Source of the DNA: Polyangia bacterium
Lineage (GTDB): Bacteria > Myxococcota_A > Polyangia > Nannocystales > Nannocystaceae
Reading direction: 5' to 3'
Assembly (NCBI GenBank): GCA_030429545.1
Contig: JAUIFF010000011.1
Span: 1 to 64,000 of the forward strand
Length of the DNA stretch: 64,000 bases
Position 1 is the stretch's first letter. Each line of letters begins with the position of its first letter. Positions 44,242 to 52,839 of the stretch are shown in pieces. Made by a program: the position numbers and the translations under genes. The notes beneath the pieces are model-generated. The model searched no databases. It was not told the origin of the DNA and was given only the letters and a program-made list of their open reading frames with translations.

Positions 44242-46557
44242 ATGTCCGACGTAGACGAATCCAATCCCCCGTCAAAACGACGTCGGCCATGGCTGCGACG
44301 TATGCTCATCACCAGCCAGATCTTCGTCGGTCTCGGCCTCGGCCTGTGGGGCGCGGAATATATGTTTTCGCAGCGGGCCGAGGGGGCATTTCCCCACGTC
44401 AACTTTTATGTGGCCGACCCGGAGCTCGGTGTGCGTCTACAACCCGACGCCGAGATGAAATTTCGCCTCGGCGACAATCCGCTCACGACAATACATGTCA
44501 ATACAAATGGTTATCGCGGCCAACCGTGGCCCCCGCCCCAACCGGAGGCCGCGCCCGGGGAGGGTGAGATTTTGGTCGTCGGCGATTCACAGGTGTTTGG
44601 CCTGGGTGTCAACGACGACGAAACCTTTTCTGCGCGGCTCGCCGAACATACCGGGCGCACAGTTATCAACGCAGGTGTCCCGACCTATGGACCGCTGGAG
44701 TACTACGCGATCACCGAGGAGTTGCTGGCCGAACGCCGCCCCCAGACGGTGGTCTATGTGCTCAACTTTCTCAACGACCCGTTTGAGCTAGAGCGCCCCA
44801 ACACCGAGCGTCACGCGGTTTGGGACGGCTGGGCAGTGCGCAAAGAGTCGGCCCCCGAGGAGGGGAGTACCACCGCGTTTCCCGGACGGCGCTGGCTGAT
44901 GTCGCAATCCCATGCGATGTACGCGATGCGGAGATGGTTGTATGAACAAGGAAAGGCCGAGCTGCCCGACCATGCCCAGTTTGGGTTCCCCTCCGAGGGC
45001 GGTTGGCACGATCTTATCAACGAGGGTACCGCATCACGTACCGCCACCGAAGCCGAGGTCAGCAAGGCCAAGGCACAGTTGCAACAAAAGCAAACCCGCC
45101 TCAGCGAGGCGGCACAGGAGCTCGACACTACCCGCAACAAGCTCGACCGCCTGATCAGTAGTGCATCCGACCACGAGTGGGGTGGCGATGAGCGGGAAAT
45201 CGCACGCGGTCAACCCGGTGATATCGTCAGCAATGAATACTCCGAGTCGTCGCGCAGCATCCTGGTGACCGCCAAACTCATTCGCCAAGCCAGTCGCGCG
45301 CGTCGCAAATACCTCGACAAACTACTCGCGCAGCAAGCCAAGCAGGGCAAGCAAGATGCCAAGCAACTGCTCGACAAGCACACCCAGCTCAAGTCCGAGA
45401 TCGAAAACCTGCGCAACGACCTCGCCAGCGGGCGAATAACCCTGGAGCATCAGCCCTCGGTGTTTGAACCCCACCTCGAAAAGCTCGCCGAGCTGTGCGA
45501 GCGGCACGGTGCCGAGCTTGTGGTGGTTGCCCTCCCGGTCGACATTCAGGTTTCCCCGCGCGAGTGGGCCAAGTACGGTGTCGACCCCGAGGCCGAACAG
45601 ATTGATATGCAACCATCCCTGGCCCTGCTCGACGACCTCATCAGCAGCAGTCAGCGGGTTGGTGCCCGGGGGTTTAATGCCACCGAGGCACTGCGCGAGG
45701 CCGGCAAGGGGGCATTTTTAGACGGCGACATCCACATGACGGCCAAGGGCCATGCCGCCCTCGCTCAAGCACTTGCAGATGCACTCAAAGTGCCGCCACC
45801 GCTCAGGCTTCCCCGCGCAGGTTTACCCGAGGGCCGCAGCCTCATTCCAACCTACCAAGAATTCTCCCGGGCGCCCGAGGCCTACGTCAAGGGCTCGACC
45901 AAAGCCGGGTGCGCGACCCACCGCATCCGCGAGTGGTTCAAGGTCCGGTGCGTCAAGGTTCGGCCCCGGGTCAAGCCGCCGAGTGGGGTCGACGTGCTCG
46001 CCGGAAAAACCCCGGAAACCCTCGAGCTTGTCACCGAGGACTCCGTGTCGCTGGTCACTCCGCTGACCCCCGGCAAGCCCCTGCATGCCCGGTTTTATTG
46101 GGAAGACCGGGTCCGCGACCTCGAGGTTAGCTGGCCCGCTGGCGACGATGGCAAACCCAAGTTCACTGCCGTTTTTAGCGATGTTGCAGATGCAACTGGG
46201 CGCCCCCTCGAAGTCACCGGGGTCGGCACCAAGATGTGCCAGTGCCAGCATGCGGTCCACAACGAGCGCTGGGGTATCCAAGATGACGACTGGGTACGCG
46301 ACCGGCGTGACGCCTGTCGCCAGGTGTGGGGTGAGCCACACGCCGGTTGTCTAAAGGCATACGCCGACGACTGCACCAAGTTGCTCGCCTGCGCCCAGGG
46401 TGACCCACTCGCAGCTCCAACATGCCCAGATGGACAGATCCATGTCACCGCCCGGCATGTCTGCAAAGCCCCGTGCGACGCGCATCACCCCTGCGCCGCC
46501 GGGGAACAATGCGTTGCCTACAACGGCGGTGGGTACTGTGCCGAGGCAAACCAATGA
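44242..46557 (+). CDS. membrane-anchored SGNH/AlgX-like protein with Cys-rich tail
   Basis: A 771-residue protein. A basic N-terminus (KRRRPWLRR) and one helix (ITSQIFVGLGLGLWGAEYMF) anchor it with the bulk outside. The SGNH hydrolase-like part has ILVVGDSQVFGLGVND with the candidate Ser and DGDIHMTAKGHAALA with the Asp-His pair, as in AlgX/AlgJ-type O-acetyltransferases. A coiled-coil insertion lies between (about 290-430). The C-terminus has many Cys (CKAPCDAHHPCAAGEQC). The ATG at 44242 is preferred over 44173. It begins a three-gene run with a ferritin-like protein and a carbamoyltransferase, suggesting modification of a surface glycan. Confidence 0.8.
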   Translation: MSDVDESNPPSKRRRPWLRRMLITSQIFVGLGLGLWGAEYMFSQRAEGAFPHVNFYVADPELGVRLQPDAEMKFRLGDNPLTTIHVNTNGYRGQPWPPPQPEAAPGEGEILVVGDSQVFGLGVNDDETFSARLAEHTGRTVINAGVPTYGPLEYYAITEELLAERRPQTVVYVLNFLNDPFELERPNTERHAVWDGWAVRKESAPEEGSTTAFPGRRWLMSQSHAMYAMRRWLYEQGKAELPDHAQFGFPSEGGWHDLINEGTASRTATEAEVSKAKAQLQQKQTRLSEAAQELDTTRNKLDRLISSASDHEWGGDEREIARGQPGDIVSNEYSESSRSILVTAKLIRQASRARRKYLDKLLAQQAKQGKQDAKQLLDKHTQLKSEIENLRNDLASGRITLEHQPSVFEPHLEKLAELCERHGAELVVVALPVDIQVSPREWAKYGVDPEAEQIDMQPSLALLDDLISSSQRVGARGFNATEALREAGKGAFLDGDIHMTAKGHAALAQALADALKVPPPLRLPRAGLPEGRSLIPTYQEFSRAPEAYVKGSTKAGCATHRIREWFKVRCVKVRPRVKPPSGVDVLAGKTPETLELVTEDSVSLVTPLTPGKPLHARFYWEDRVRDLEVSWPAGDDGKPKFTAVFSDVADATGRPLEVTGVGTKMCQCQHAVHNERWGIQDDDWVRDRRDACRQVWGEPHAGCLKAYADDCTKLLACAQGDPLAAPTCPDGQIHVTARHVCKAPCDAHHPCAAGEQCVAYNGGGYCAEANQ

Positions 46558-46624
46558 GAACAACCGCCCGATCGCCAACGGGGTTGTGGCGAGGATCTAG
46601 CCCCGTCCCAAGGAGCGCCTCACC

Positions 46625-47320
46625 GTGCGTCTGACTGTTTGGACAGCACGGGTACTCAACCCGATCGTCTGGCGTCGACGTCGGGGTGTGGTGCGTAAGC
46701 TCCACCAGTTCGCCCTGGCCGAGCGGGCGAGTATGGTCGACATGCGGCAGGCCGCCCGCCTCACCCCCTCGCCCGAACGCGCGGCGGCCTACCTGCGCCA
46801 CGCCGACGACGAGGCCCGCCACGCGCACATGTTTTTGCGCCGGGCGCAGGAAGTTGCACGTACATCTTCGTTACCGGCCCCGGGCGCGCTGCGGGTCGAC
46901 ACCGAGCACCTGTTTGACACCCTTGGCGAAGTCGCATTTTTGGCGTTTGTCCACTACGGCGAGGCACGGGCCCGCCGGCAGTTTGAGACCTACCAGGACT
47001 GGTTTTTGGCCAACGGACGCGACAAGGACCACGCCCTGTTCGACGCAGTCTTGGCGGATGAACGGCGCCACGAACGTTACACCTACGCGTTTTTGTGTGA
47101 ACTTAGCGGGAGTGAAGCCGCGGCCAAGGCCGCTGTCCGGCGCGCGTTTTGGTGGGAAGCAAAACGCCGCTGGCTACGCAGTGGTCGCACGGTCGCCACC
47201 GCCATCTACTTTGTCTGCTCGTGGCTCCTTTATGTCGTGCTGTTGGTGTGGGTACCGGTGATCCGCCTGGCCCGTCCTGCGTTGCGGCGCTGGCAACAGC
47301 GTCCGAACGCCCTGACTTAG
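46625..47320 (+). CDS. ferritin-like diiron protein with C-terminal membrane segment
   Basis: A 231-residue protein starting with GTG. Two halves of a four-helix bundle carry Glu and ExxH-type ligands: LAERASMV and DDEARHAHMF, then HYGEARARRQFE and ADERRHERYTY, the pattern of ferritin-like/rubrerythrin diiron sites. A C-terminal hydrophobic helix (TAIYFVCSWLLYVVLLVWVPVI) anchors it. It could act as a membrane-associated oxidase, hydroxylase or iron/peroxide protein; the sequence does not decide. It lies 67 bases after the SGNH gene and 14 bases before the carbamoyltransferase start, so it belongs to that unit. Confidence 0.8.
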   Translation: MRLTVWTARVLNPIVWRRRRGVVRKLHQFALAERASMVDMRQAARLTPSPERAAAYLRHADDEARHAHMFLRRAQEVARTSSLPAPGALRVDTEHLFDTLGEVAFLAFVHYGEARARRQFETYQDWFLANGRDKDHALFDAVLADERRHERYTYAFLCELSGSEAAAKAAVRRAFWWEAKRRWLRSGRTVATAIYFVCSWLLYVVLLVWVPVIRLARPALRRWQQRPNALT

Positions 47321-47334
47321 TGTATACACAAGCG

Positions 47335-49050
47335 ATGCCCGCGGTCCTCGGAATTTCGGCCTACTACCACGACGCTGCCGCGGCATTGCTGGTCGATGGC
47401 AAGCTTGTGGCCGCGATCCAGGAGGAGCGGTTGTCGCGAATCAAAAACGACCCGAGCCTGCCCGTACGCGCAGCCGAAGCATGCCTGCGGCTCGGTGGAT
47501 TGCCGGCGACGGCCCTCGACCGGGTGGTGTTCTACGAACAGCCATTTGCCAAGCTCGAACGGGTGATGCTGCAACTTGTCCGCACGTTTCCCCGCTCGTG
47601 GCGACAATTTCCCCGGGCCCTGGCAAGCCAGCTCGGTACCAAACTGTGGGTGCTCGACCAACTCGCCGAGGCATTGGGCGTCGACCGCAAAAAAGTGGAG
47701 TGTGTCGAGCACCACCGCAGCCACGCCGCCAGTGCGTTTTACACATCGCCGTTTACCGACGCCGCCGTTGTGGTGGTGGATGGAGTTGGTGAACATGCAT
47801 CTACTAGCCTGTGGCACGGGCACGGTCGCACCCTCAAACAACTCGCAACAATCGACTTTCCCCACTCCCTCGGCCTGCTTTATGCAGCCATCACTGCCTA
47901 CCTCGGGTTTGCCGTCAACGAGGGGGAGTACAAAGTCATGGGGCTCGCGGCCTGGGGCTCGCCGCGCTATCAAGATGCATTTGCAAAGATTGTTCGGCTC
48001 CACAACGACGGCAGCTACGAGCTCGACCTTCGCTACTTCGCCCACATGACCGATACCCAACTCGGGTTTGGCCCCGCACTCGAGCAACTGCTCGGACCGC
48101 GGCGTCCACCCGGCTTGCGCTGGGACCTCGCTAGCGACCGCGATCGCCACTATGCCGACGTTGCAGCGTCGTTGCAGGTGACGCTCGAGCGTGCGTTGTT
48201 GGGACTTACCCGCCGGGCCTGCGAGCTCACGGGCGCGACATCGCTGTGTCTGGCCGGTGGCGTTGCCCTCAACGCGGTTGCCAATGCGCGACTACTGCGC
48301 GAAGCACCCCTAGAAAATATGTATGTGCATCCTGCTGCCGGAGATGCCGGAGGGGCGGTTGGGGCAGCTATCTTGGCGAGCCTCGAACTCGGTACCCCAC
48401 TCCCGGGACCGCTGCAGTCAGCGGCACTCGGTCCGGCGATCGACCCGGCGCGTGCCTGGGATTTGGCGACATCCCTCGGGCTGCACCCGCGACGGCTCGA
48501 CGACCCAGCAACCGTCTGTGCGCACGCCATCGCCAACGGCAAAATCGTGGCCCACGCTCGCGGGCGCCTCGAGTGGGGACCACGGGCGCTTGGCCAGCGC
48601 TCGCTGCTCGCCGACCCGAGCGACCGTGCCACCCGCGAACGCATCAATCGGGTGATCAAACAACGCGAAGCGTTTCGTCCGTTCGCGCCGGCTATCCGCG
48701 AGCGCGACATGGCCGACTACTTTATCGGCTCGACCAACGCCATGACGCCTTTTATGACAACCGTCGCCCCGATCCAGCCATCGATGCACGAGCAACTCGC
48801 GGCCGTTACCCACGAGGATGGGACGGCCCGGCTACAAACTGTCACCCCGGCAAAGGCACCCGAACTCGCGGCGGTTTTAGATGCACTTACAAACGCTTCG
48901 CGGCCGCCCGTCGTCCTCAACACGTCTCTCAACGGCCCCGGCGAACCAATCGTTGCTAGTGCCGAGGACGCCCTCGGGTTTTTCCTACGCCACCCGGTCG
49001 ACTGCATGTTGCTCGGCGATATTTGGCTCGAGCGGGCCAAAGCCCCGTAG
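47335..49050 (+). CDS. carbamoyltransferase (NodU/CmcH family)
   Basis: A 571-residue enzyme that transfers a carbamoyl group from carbamoyl phosphate (via carbamoyl adenylate) to a hydroxyl of a sugar or natural product. Family features: GISAYYHDAAAALLVDGKLVAAIQEERLSRIK in pieces, the metal-binding VEHHRSHAASAF, VVDGVGE, CLAGGVALNAVANARLL, HPAAGDAGGAVGAA, and the C-terminal YrdC-like-associated part EWGPRALGQRSLLADP with NTSLNGPGEPIV. The ATG at 47335 gives the family start; upstream frame to 47149 overlaps the ferritin-like gene. Substrate probably an exported glycan made with the SGNH protein. Confidence 0.93.
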   Translation: MPAVLGISAYYHDAAAALLVDGKLVAAIQEERLSRIKNDPSLPVRAAEACLRLGGLPATALDRVVFYEQPFAKLERVMLQLVRTFPRSWRQFPRALASQLGTKLWVLDQLAEALGVDRKKVECVEHHRSHAASAFYTSPFTDAAVVVVDGVGEHASTSLWHGHGRTLKQLATIDFPHSLGLLYAAITAYLGFAVNEGEYKVMGLAAWGSPRYQDAFAKIVRLHNDGSYELDLRYFAHMTDTQLGFGPALEQLLGPRRPPGLRWDLASDRDRHYADVAASLQVTLERALLGLTRRACELTGATSLCLAGGVALNAVANARLLREAPLENMYVHPAAGDAGGAVGAAILASLELGTPLPGPLQSAALGPAIDPARAWDLATSLGLHPRRLDDPATVCAHAIANGKIVAHARGRLEWGPRALGQRSLLADPSDRATRERINRVIKQREAFRPFAPAIRERDMADYFIGSTNAMTPFMTTVAPIQPSMHEQLAAVTHEDGTARLQTVTPAKAPELAAVLDALTNASRPPVVLNTSLNGPGEPIVASAEDALGFFLRHPVDCMLLGDIWLERAKAP

Positions 49051-49051
49051 C

Positions 49052-49741
49052 TCAGTCCGGCTCGCCAAGTGCTTTTTGGTGTTGTTGCGCCGCGAGTTGG
49101 CGCCGTTGCTTTCGCTCCCGCCAATTTCGCTTCCACGCATCCCAGGCATTTTCGCCGGGAAGTCGGGTTTTGATCTCGACCCCGCCACACAGGGCAAACC
49201 CCTTGATCCGCAGCTGGGGCACGCTCGCGTCCTGGATCGCCGGGGCCCGGTGGACATCTTCAAAACCCCCCATCACCGCGATCCCGTCGGCCTGGATGGC
49301 GACGTTTGGCGGCACGATGATCTCCACGCCGCCCATGATTGCTGTTACATGGATTTCGGTGATTCCTGGCGGCAAAATCGCCTCGCGTAGGTCGAGCTCG
49401 ACCCCACCCATCACCGCAACTGCCCGCAGGGTTTTGGGGGCGAGCCAGCGACCGCCCCGCGAAACGCCGCCCATCAATGCCAACACCAGTTTGCCCTCGG
49501 GACGATTCGGGTAGGCGTCGGCGGGGATCGCCAGGGCGCGCGTCTGGGGCGCGGGCATTTCGAGGTCGGCGACAAGCTCTTCGAGCTGCGCAATCGTGCG
49601 CGCCTGGTAGGCGAGGTCGAGCCGCTGCTCAAAATCTTCCCCGTCGAGAAGATCGTGGGCAAAAGCATCCGAAAGACATTCGGTCACACGTTCGCGGAGG
49701 TCAGCAACGGCAGCCAATGAGGCCGGCACAGGCTTATCCAT
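49052..49741 (-). CDS. DUF1707 plus LiaF-like (cell-wall stress) domain protein
   Basis: A 229-residue cytoplasmic protein. Residues 12-62 (VADLRERVTECLSDAFAHDLLDGEDFEQRLDLAYQARTIAQLEEL in pieces) match DUF1707, a SHOCT-like module. The rest is the beta-helical LiaF/YvqF C-terminal domain with repeated VMGGVELDLREA, IMGGVEIIVPP and VMGGFED turns. It lacks the membrane helices of LiaF. The ATG at 49741 is preferred over 49801 because it starts the conserved part. It is convergent with the carbamoyltransferase (one base apart). A terminator-like hairpin lies 40 bases before the start codon, suggesting attenuation. Confidence 0.85.
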   Translation of the reverse strand: MDKPVPASLAAVADLRERVTECLSDAFAHDLLDGEDFEQRLDLAYQARTIAQLEELVADLEMPAPQTRALAIPADAYPNRPEGKLVLALMGGVSRGGRWLAPKTLRAVAVMGGVELDLREAILPPGITEIHVTAIMGGVEIIVPPNVAIQADGIAVMGGFEDVHRAPAIQDASVPQLRIKGFALCGGVEIKTRLPGENAWDAWKRNWRERKQRRQLAAQQHQKALGEPD

Positions 49742-49780
49742 GGCGTCACGATAACAACAAGCCCGCAACTTCTCGCGGCC

Positions 49781-49811
49781 AAAAAAACAGCCCGGACACA
49801 ATTATCCGGGC
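49781..49811 (-). terminator. terminator-like hairpin just upstream of the DUF1707 gene
   Basis: On the minus strand, GCCCGGA (from 49811) pairs with TCCGGGC (ending 49790) around an 8-base loop and is followed by TGTTTTTTT. It is oriented with the DUF1707 gene and ends 40 bases before its ATG. As no gene precedes it on this strand, it may be a leader attenuator rather than an operon end. Confidence 0.6.
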
Positions 49812-49945
49812 CGCACACCACTCATCGACAATGCGTTTCTGGATATCGAAACGTCGGCCCATAACTCGGGCGTATAGTTCGACCGGCGACGCGACGGTTG
49901 TTCCAACCCACAACAAAATATTTCTTCGAATACCCGGCGTAGTGA

Positions 49946-50884
49946 TTGGCGCGGGGTGTGCGATCGTGGCAGACATGGGCCGTGTCTTTGGCGTTCCCCT
50001 TCGCGTTTTTGGCCGCGCTTGCGGTAAACACGCAGGCAACTTCCAAGAACACGACTGCAGTTGAGCCGATCTCCTCCGCTGGTCAGGTCACTGGCTCGTC
50101 GCGTTGGATCGACCCGTCCGCAACGGAACGTGGCATCCGGGTTCGCAGCGAGCGGGCCGACGAGTGGTCGGTGACCGTGACCGACCTCGCCGAGGACTAT
50201 CCGCATGTGCAAGTTATTATGCGAGATCCCGAAGGGAACGAGATTGAGCGGGACGTCGAACTCAAAGATGCAACGGTCGAAGGTCGTAGCCGCGAACTGG
50301 CAGCGATTGTCGCCCTCGTCATTGAAGAGGCAACCGCCGCCGACCCACCCGAGCCGCGAAAGACCGCGAAATCACAAAAACCCGAGTCCGATGATGAACT
50401 CGCCAGTGAGCGCACGTGGTGGCTCGGCGGTGGCCCGCGATTGGAGCTCGGCCCGCCGCGGCTGGTCACCACTTCGGGAGGCCTCGACGCTCGGGGTGGC
50501 ATGTGGTTCGGCCAACACTTCCAGGCACTTGCCGACGTCGGGTGGCACGCGAGCCGCCAAGTAGCGAGCCTCAACGCTATCCGCGTAGGAGCTGGCCTCG
50601 CCGCCGGTACCTCGCTCCCCGCACGGCGGCTGTGGCTCGGTGGCGGATTGATGCCCGGGCTCGAGGTCGTCGTCGCGAGGGGCACCCGAGTCCGCACCAC
50701 CGCCCTGTTTGCGACCGACGTCTTTGGGATCGCTCAGCTGCGAATCAAGCAAGCGGTCCTCGGGCTGCGCACCGGCATCACCCTCAATCTCCCGTCCGCC
50801 GCGGTCGCCAACCAAAACGTCCTTGTATGGAACAACGCCCGCTGGTTTATCGGCTTTAGTTTTGGTTGGATTTTCGCCGGATAA
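49946..50884 (+). CDS. secreted protein with barrel-like C-terminus, ECF-sigma neighbour
   Basis: A 312-residue protein with a signal peptide (TWAVSLAFPFAFLAALAVNTQA). The first mature domain (SERADEWSVTVTDLAEDYPHVQVIMRD through RSRELAAIVALVIEEATA) is a small alpha/beta module; the last 160 residues, rich in Gly, Trp and alternating hydrophobics and ending GFSFGWIFAG, resemble an outer-membrane barrel half. It lies directly before an ECF sigma/anti-sigma pair, an arrangement suggesting it is part of, or target of, that signalling unit. The TTG at 49946 opens the frame; GTG at 49958 is an equal candidate. Family not recognised. Confidence 0.65.
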   Translation: MARGVRSWQTWAVSLAFPFAFLAALAVNTQATSKNTTAVEPISSAGQVTGSSRWIDPSATERGIRVRSERADEWSVTVTDLAEDYPHVQVIMRDPEGNEIERDVELKDATVEGRSRELAAIVALVIEEATAADPPEPRKTAKSQKPESDDELASERTWWLGGGPRLELGPPRLVTTSGGLDARGGMWFGQHFQALADVGWHASRQVASLNAIRVGAGLAAGTSLPARRLWLGGGLMPGLEVVVARGTRVRTTALFATDVFGIAQLRIKQAVLGLRTGITLNLPSAAVANQNVLVWNNARWFIGFSFGWIFAG

Positions 50885-51008
50885 TTTTTATCCACCTCAG
50901 AATTAAACTTACCGGCGTGGTTAAGAGAGTGTGGGGTTCGCTACACTAGCGCTGACGCAAGGGCCTAGATCGGCACTTAGCCGCTACAACGCTCGCGTCC
51001 AAGCACGA

Positions 51009-51599
51009 ATGGCGGCACAAACCCAAGCTCAGACCGGTGTGGAGCCGTCGCTCCTGCAAGCGGCGCAACGGGGGGATCCAGCTGCGCAAAGCCGTCTGTT
51101 TGACCTCCATCACGAGCGGGTTGCCCAGCAAATCCTGCGGATGACAGGCGATCCAAATGCCGTCGACGACCTGGTCCAGGAGGTGTTTATTTCGGCGTTT
51201 GCTGCCCTTCCCCGGTTTCGCGGTGACGCCCGGCTTGGCACCTGGCTGTACACGATCGCAGCCAACAAAGTGCGCAACTGGTGGGACTCAAACCGCCGGC
51301 GAAAACGACGTGAGGATGTCGCCGCCAGGGTCCCCATCGCACCGGTCGAGACCCCGGAACAACAACTCGAATCGGTCCGACATCGTGAGCGTCTGTACGA
51401 AGCTCTCGGCACCCTCCCACACCCACTGCGGGAGGCCTTTGTCGCCCGTGCGGTCGAAAGTCGTAGTCTCCAAGAAACCTCCAAGCTACTCGGCGTGCCC
51501 GTGAGTACCGTTTCGTACCGTACCCGCCGCGCCGAAAAACTTCTGTGTGAAGCCCTCGGCATCGCGTGGACTGGCGAGCGCAAGACGAGGACATCATGA
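51009..51599 (+). CDS. ECF-family RNA polymerase sigma factor
   Basis: A 196-residue sigma factor with only regions 2 and 4. Region 2: SLLQAAQRGDPAAQSRLFDLHHERVA, DLVQEVFISAFAALPRFRGDARLGTWLYTIAANKVRNWWDSNRRRKRRE. Region 4: LEALGTLPHPLREAFVAR is replaced here by YEALGTLPHPLREAFVAR, then LQETSKLLGVPVSTVSYRTRRAEKLL, the helix-turn-helix for the -35. The ATG at 51009 is used; a GTG at 50931 is in frame with unconserved extra residues. Its stop overlaps the next gene's ATG, so sigma and putative anti-sigma are co-translated, the usual arrangement for mutual control. Confidence 0.92.
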   Translation: MAAQTQAQTGVEPSLLQAAQRGDPAAQSRLFDLHHERVAQQILRMTGDPNAVDDLVQEVFISAFAALPRFRGDARLGTWLYTIAANKVRNWWDSNRRRKRREDVAARVPIAPVETPEQQLESVRHRERLYEALGTLPHPLREAFVARAVESRSLQETSKLLGVPVSTVSYRTRRAEKLLCEALGIAWTGERKTRTS

Positions 51600-52459
51600 A
51601 CGATGTGCATACAAATTTCCGACCCGCGGACGATGAGCCGGCCGTGCTTTCGCCCGCCCTGCTGGAATTTGTCGAAGCCGCCCGCAACATGCCAGTCCCG
51701 CCGACCAAGGTCACAATTGCCTCGATCCGCGAGGGCGTCGAGCAACAAACCCGGCGTCGCCGCTACAAACTCGTTGCGGTACTTGGAGCTGCGGCAGCGC
51801 TTGTCATGGTTGTCCTCAACAGCGGCGGCACGCCTGGTGTCTCGACCGACACGGCCCCAATCGCCGAGCGACACGAGGTTGGGTCGACCGATTCGCCGAC
51901 CCTCGGCGCGGACATCCGCATCACCCCGCTTGCCGGCGCCGAACCTGTGCAGGTACAAGATTCACGAACCGTCGCACTCGGCGAGGGCCACTACCGCGTG
52001 GAGGTCGACAAGGGCCAACCACCGGTCACACTGCGCCGTGGCAAACGCTCGCTCGAGCTCGTCCATGGCGTCATCGAAGCCCGGGTTTCTGGCCAGCGCT
52101 TCGAGGCCGAACTACAAACCGGGGTTGCCCATTGGGTCACCGATGCCGGGCAAACGCCACTGTCCGTACACACCAACGACCCCCCCGACCTGTTGGTGCG
52201 TCGCGCCGAGCAACACATGGCCGCCGGTGCGCCAAAACAGGCGATCGCGACCCTCGAACAGCTGGTGGCGAGCTACCCTGAGCACCCGTCGGTGACAACT
52301 GCCAAGCTCGACCTGGGACGGTTGTATCGCCAAACAGATCAACCTGCCAAAGCTCGGTGCATTTACACAAAGCTCCGCAACAATCCGGCAGCCAAGGCCG
52401 TGCGCCCCGAAGTCGACCGCGCCCTCGCTCGCCTAGGTACCGGCCCGAGCTGTCCCTGA
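51596..52459 (+). CDS. FecR-like anti-sigma factor with TPR-like C-terminus
   Basis: A 287-residue inner-membrane protein overlapping the sigma gene (ATGA). The cytoplasmic N-terminus (1-70) would bind the sigma factor; one helix (LVAVLGAAAALVMVVLNSG) crosses the membrane; a FecR-type beta domain follows (RTVALGEGHYRVEVDKGQPPVTLRRGKRSLELVHGVIEAR). The last 80 residues (RRAEQHMAAGAPKQAIATLEQLVASYPEHPSV) are TPR-like. Typical zinc-binding anti-sigma motifs are absent. Likely it senses an envelope signal and holds the sigma factor. Confidence 0.87.
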   Translation: MNDVHTNFRPADDEPAVLSPALLEFVEAARNMPVPPTKVTIASIREGVEQQTRRRRYKLVAVLGAAAALVMVVLNSGGTPGVSTDTAPIAERHEVGSTDSPTLGADIRITPLAGAEPVQVQDSRTVALGEGHYRVEVDKGQPPVTLRRGKRSLELVHGVIEARVSGQRFEAELQTGVAHWVTDAGQTPLSVHTNDPPDLLVRRAEQHMAAGAPKQAIATLEQLVASYPEHPSVTTAKLDLGRLYRQTDQPAKARCIYTKLRNNPAAKAVRPEVDRALARLGTGPSCP

Positions 52460-52460
52460 G

Positions 52461-52685
52461 CTACTCGGACATCTCGGGTAGTGTTGCTCGGCCCAAAACC
52501 ACGGCCGCAAACTGTTGCAGCGCAGCTTTCAAACTGCCTTCGGTCAACCCATCCCGGTGTTCGCGGTCGCAGGTCGCTGCGGTCGCAATTTCCAAGCACT
52601 CCATATCGAGATACCCATGCTCCCAGACCTGTGCCGACGCGACATATCGCTCGGTATCGAGGTTGATCAACAAACTCGCGGGCAC
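52461..52685 (-). CDS. small unknown protein or gene remnant
   Basis: A 74-residue product from a GTG start. The sequence (INLDTERYVASAQVWEHGYLDMECLEIATAATCDREH) looks coding rather than a shadow, and similar-looking sequence (LSHELSPAGY) continues in frame upstream of the GTG to a stop at about 52738, without any start codon. So this may be the 3' part of a degraded gene, or the true start is unusual. It lies convergent to the anti-sigma gene. Family unknown. Confidence 0.45.
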   Translation of the reverse strand: MPASLLINLDTERYVASAQVWEHGYLDMECLEIATAATCDREHRDGLTEGSLKAALQQFAAVVLGRATLPEMSE

Positions 52686-52839
52686 GTACCCGGCCGGTGA
52701 TAGCTCGTGCGAAAGACTGTCGGTGGGCGAGAGTTGGTCTCACGACCAGCTGTGCAAACCACGCCCATAACTGTGGCAGTCAAAGTGACTCGCAGAGGGG
52801 CTCGGTTACCGCCAAATCACTTGTAGGAGCAACAAATAC

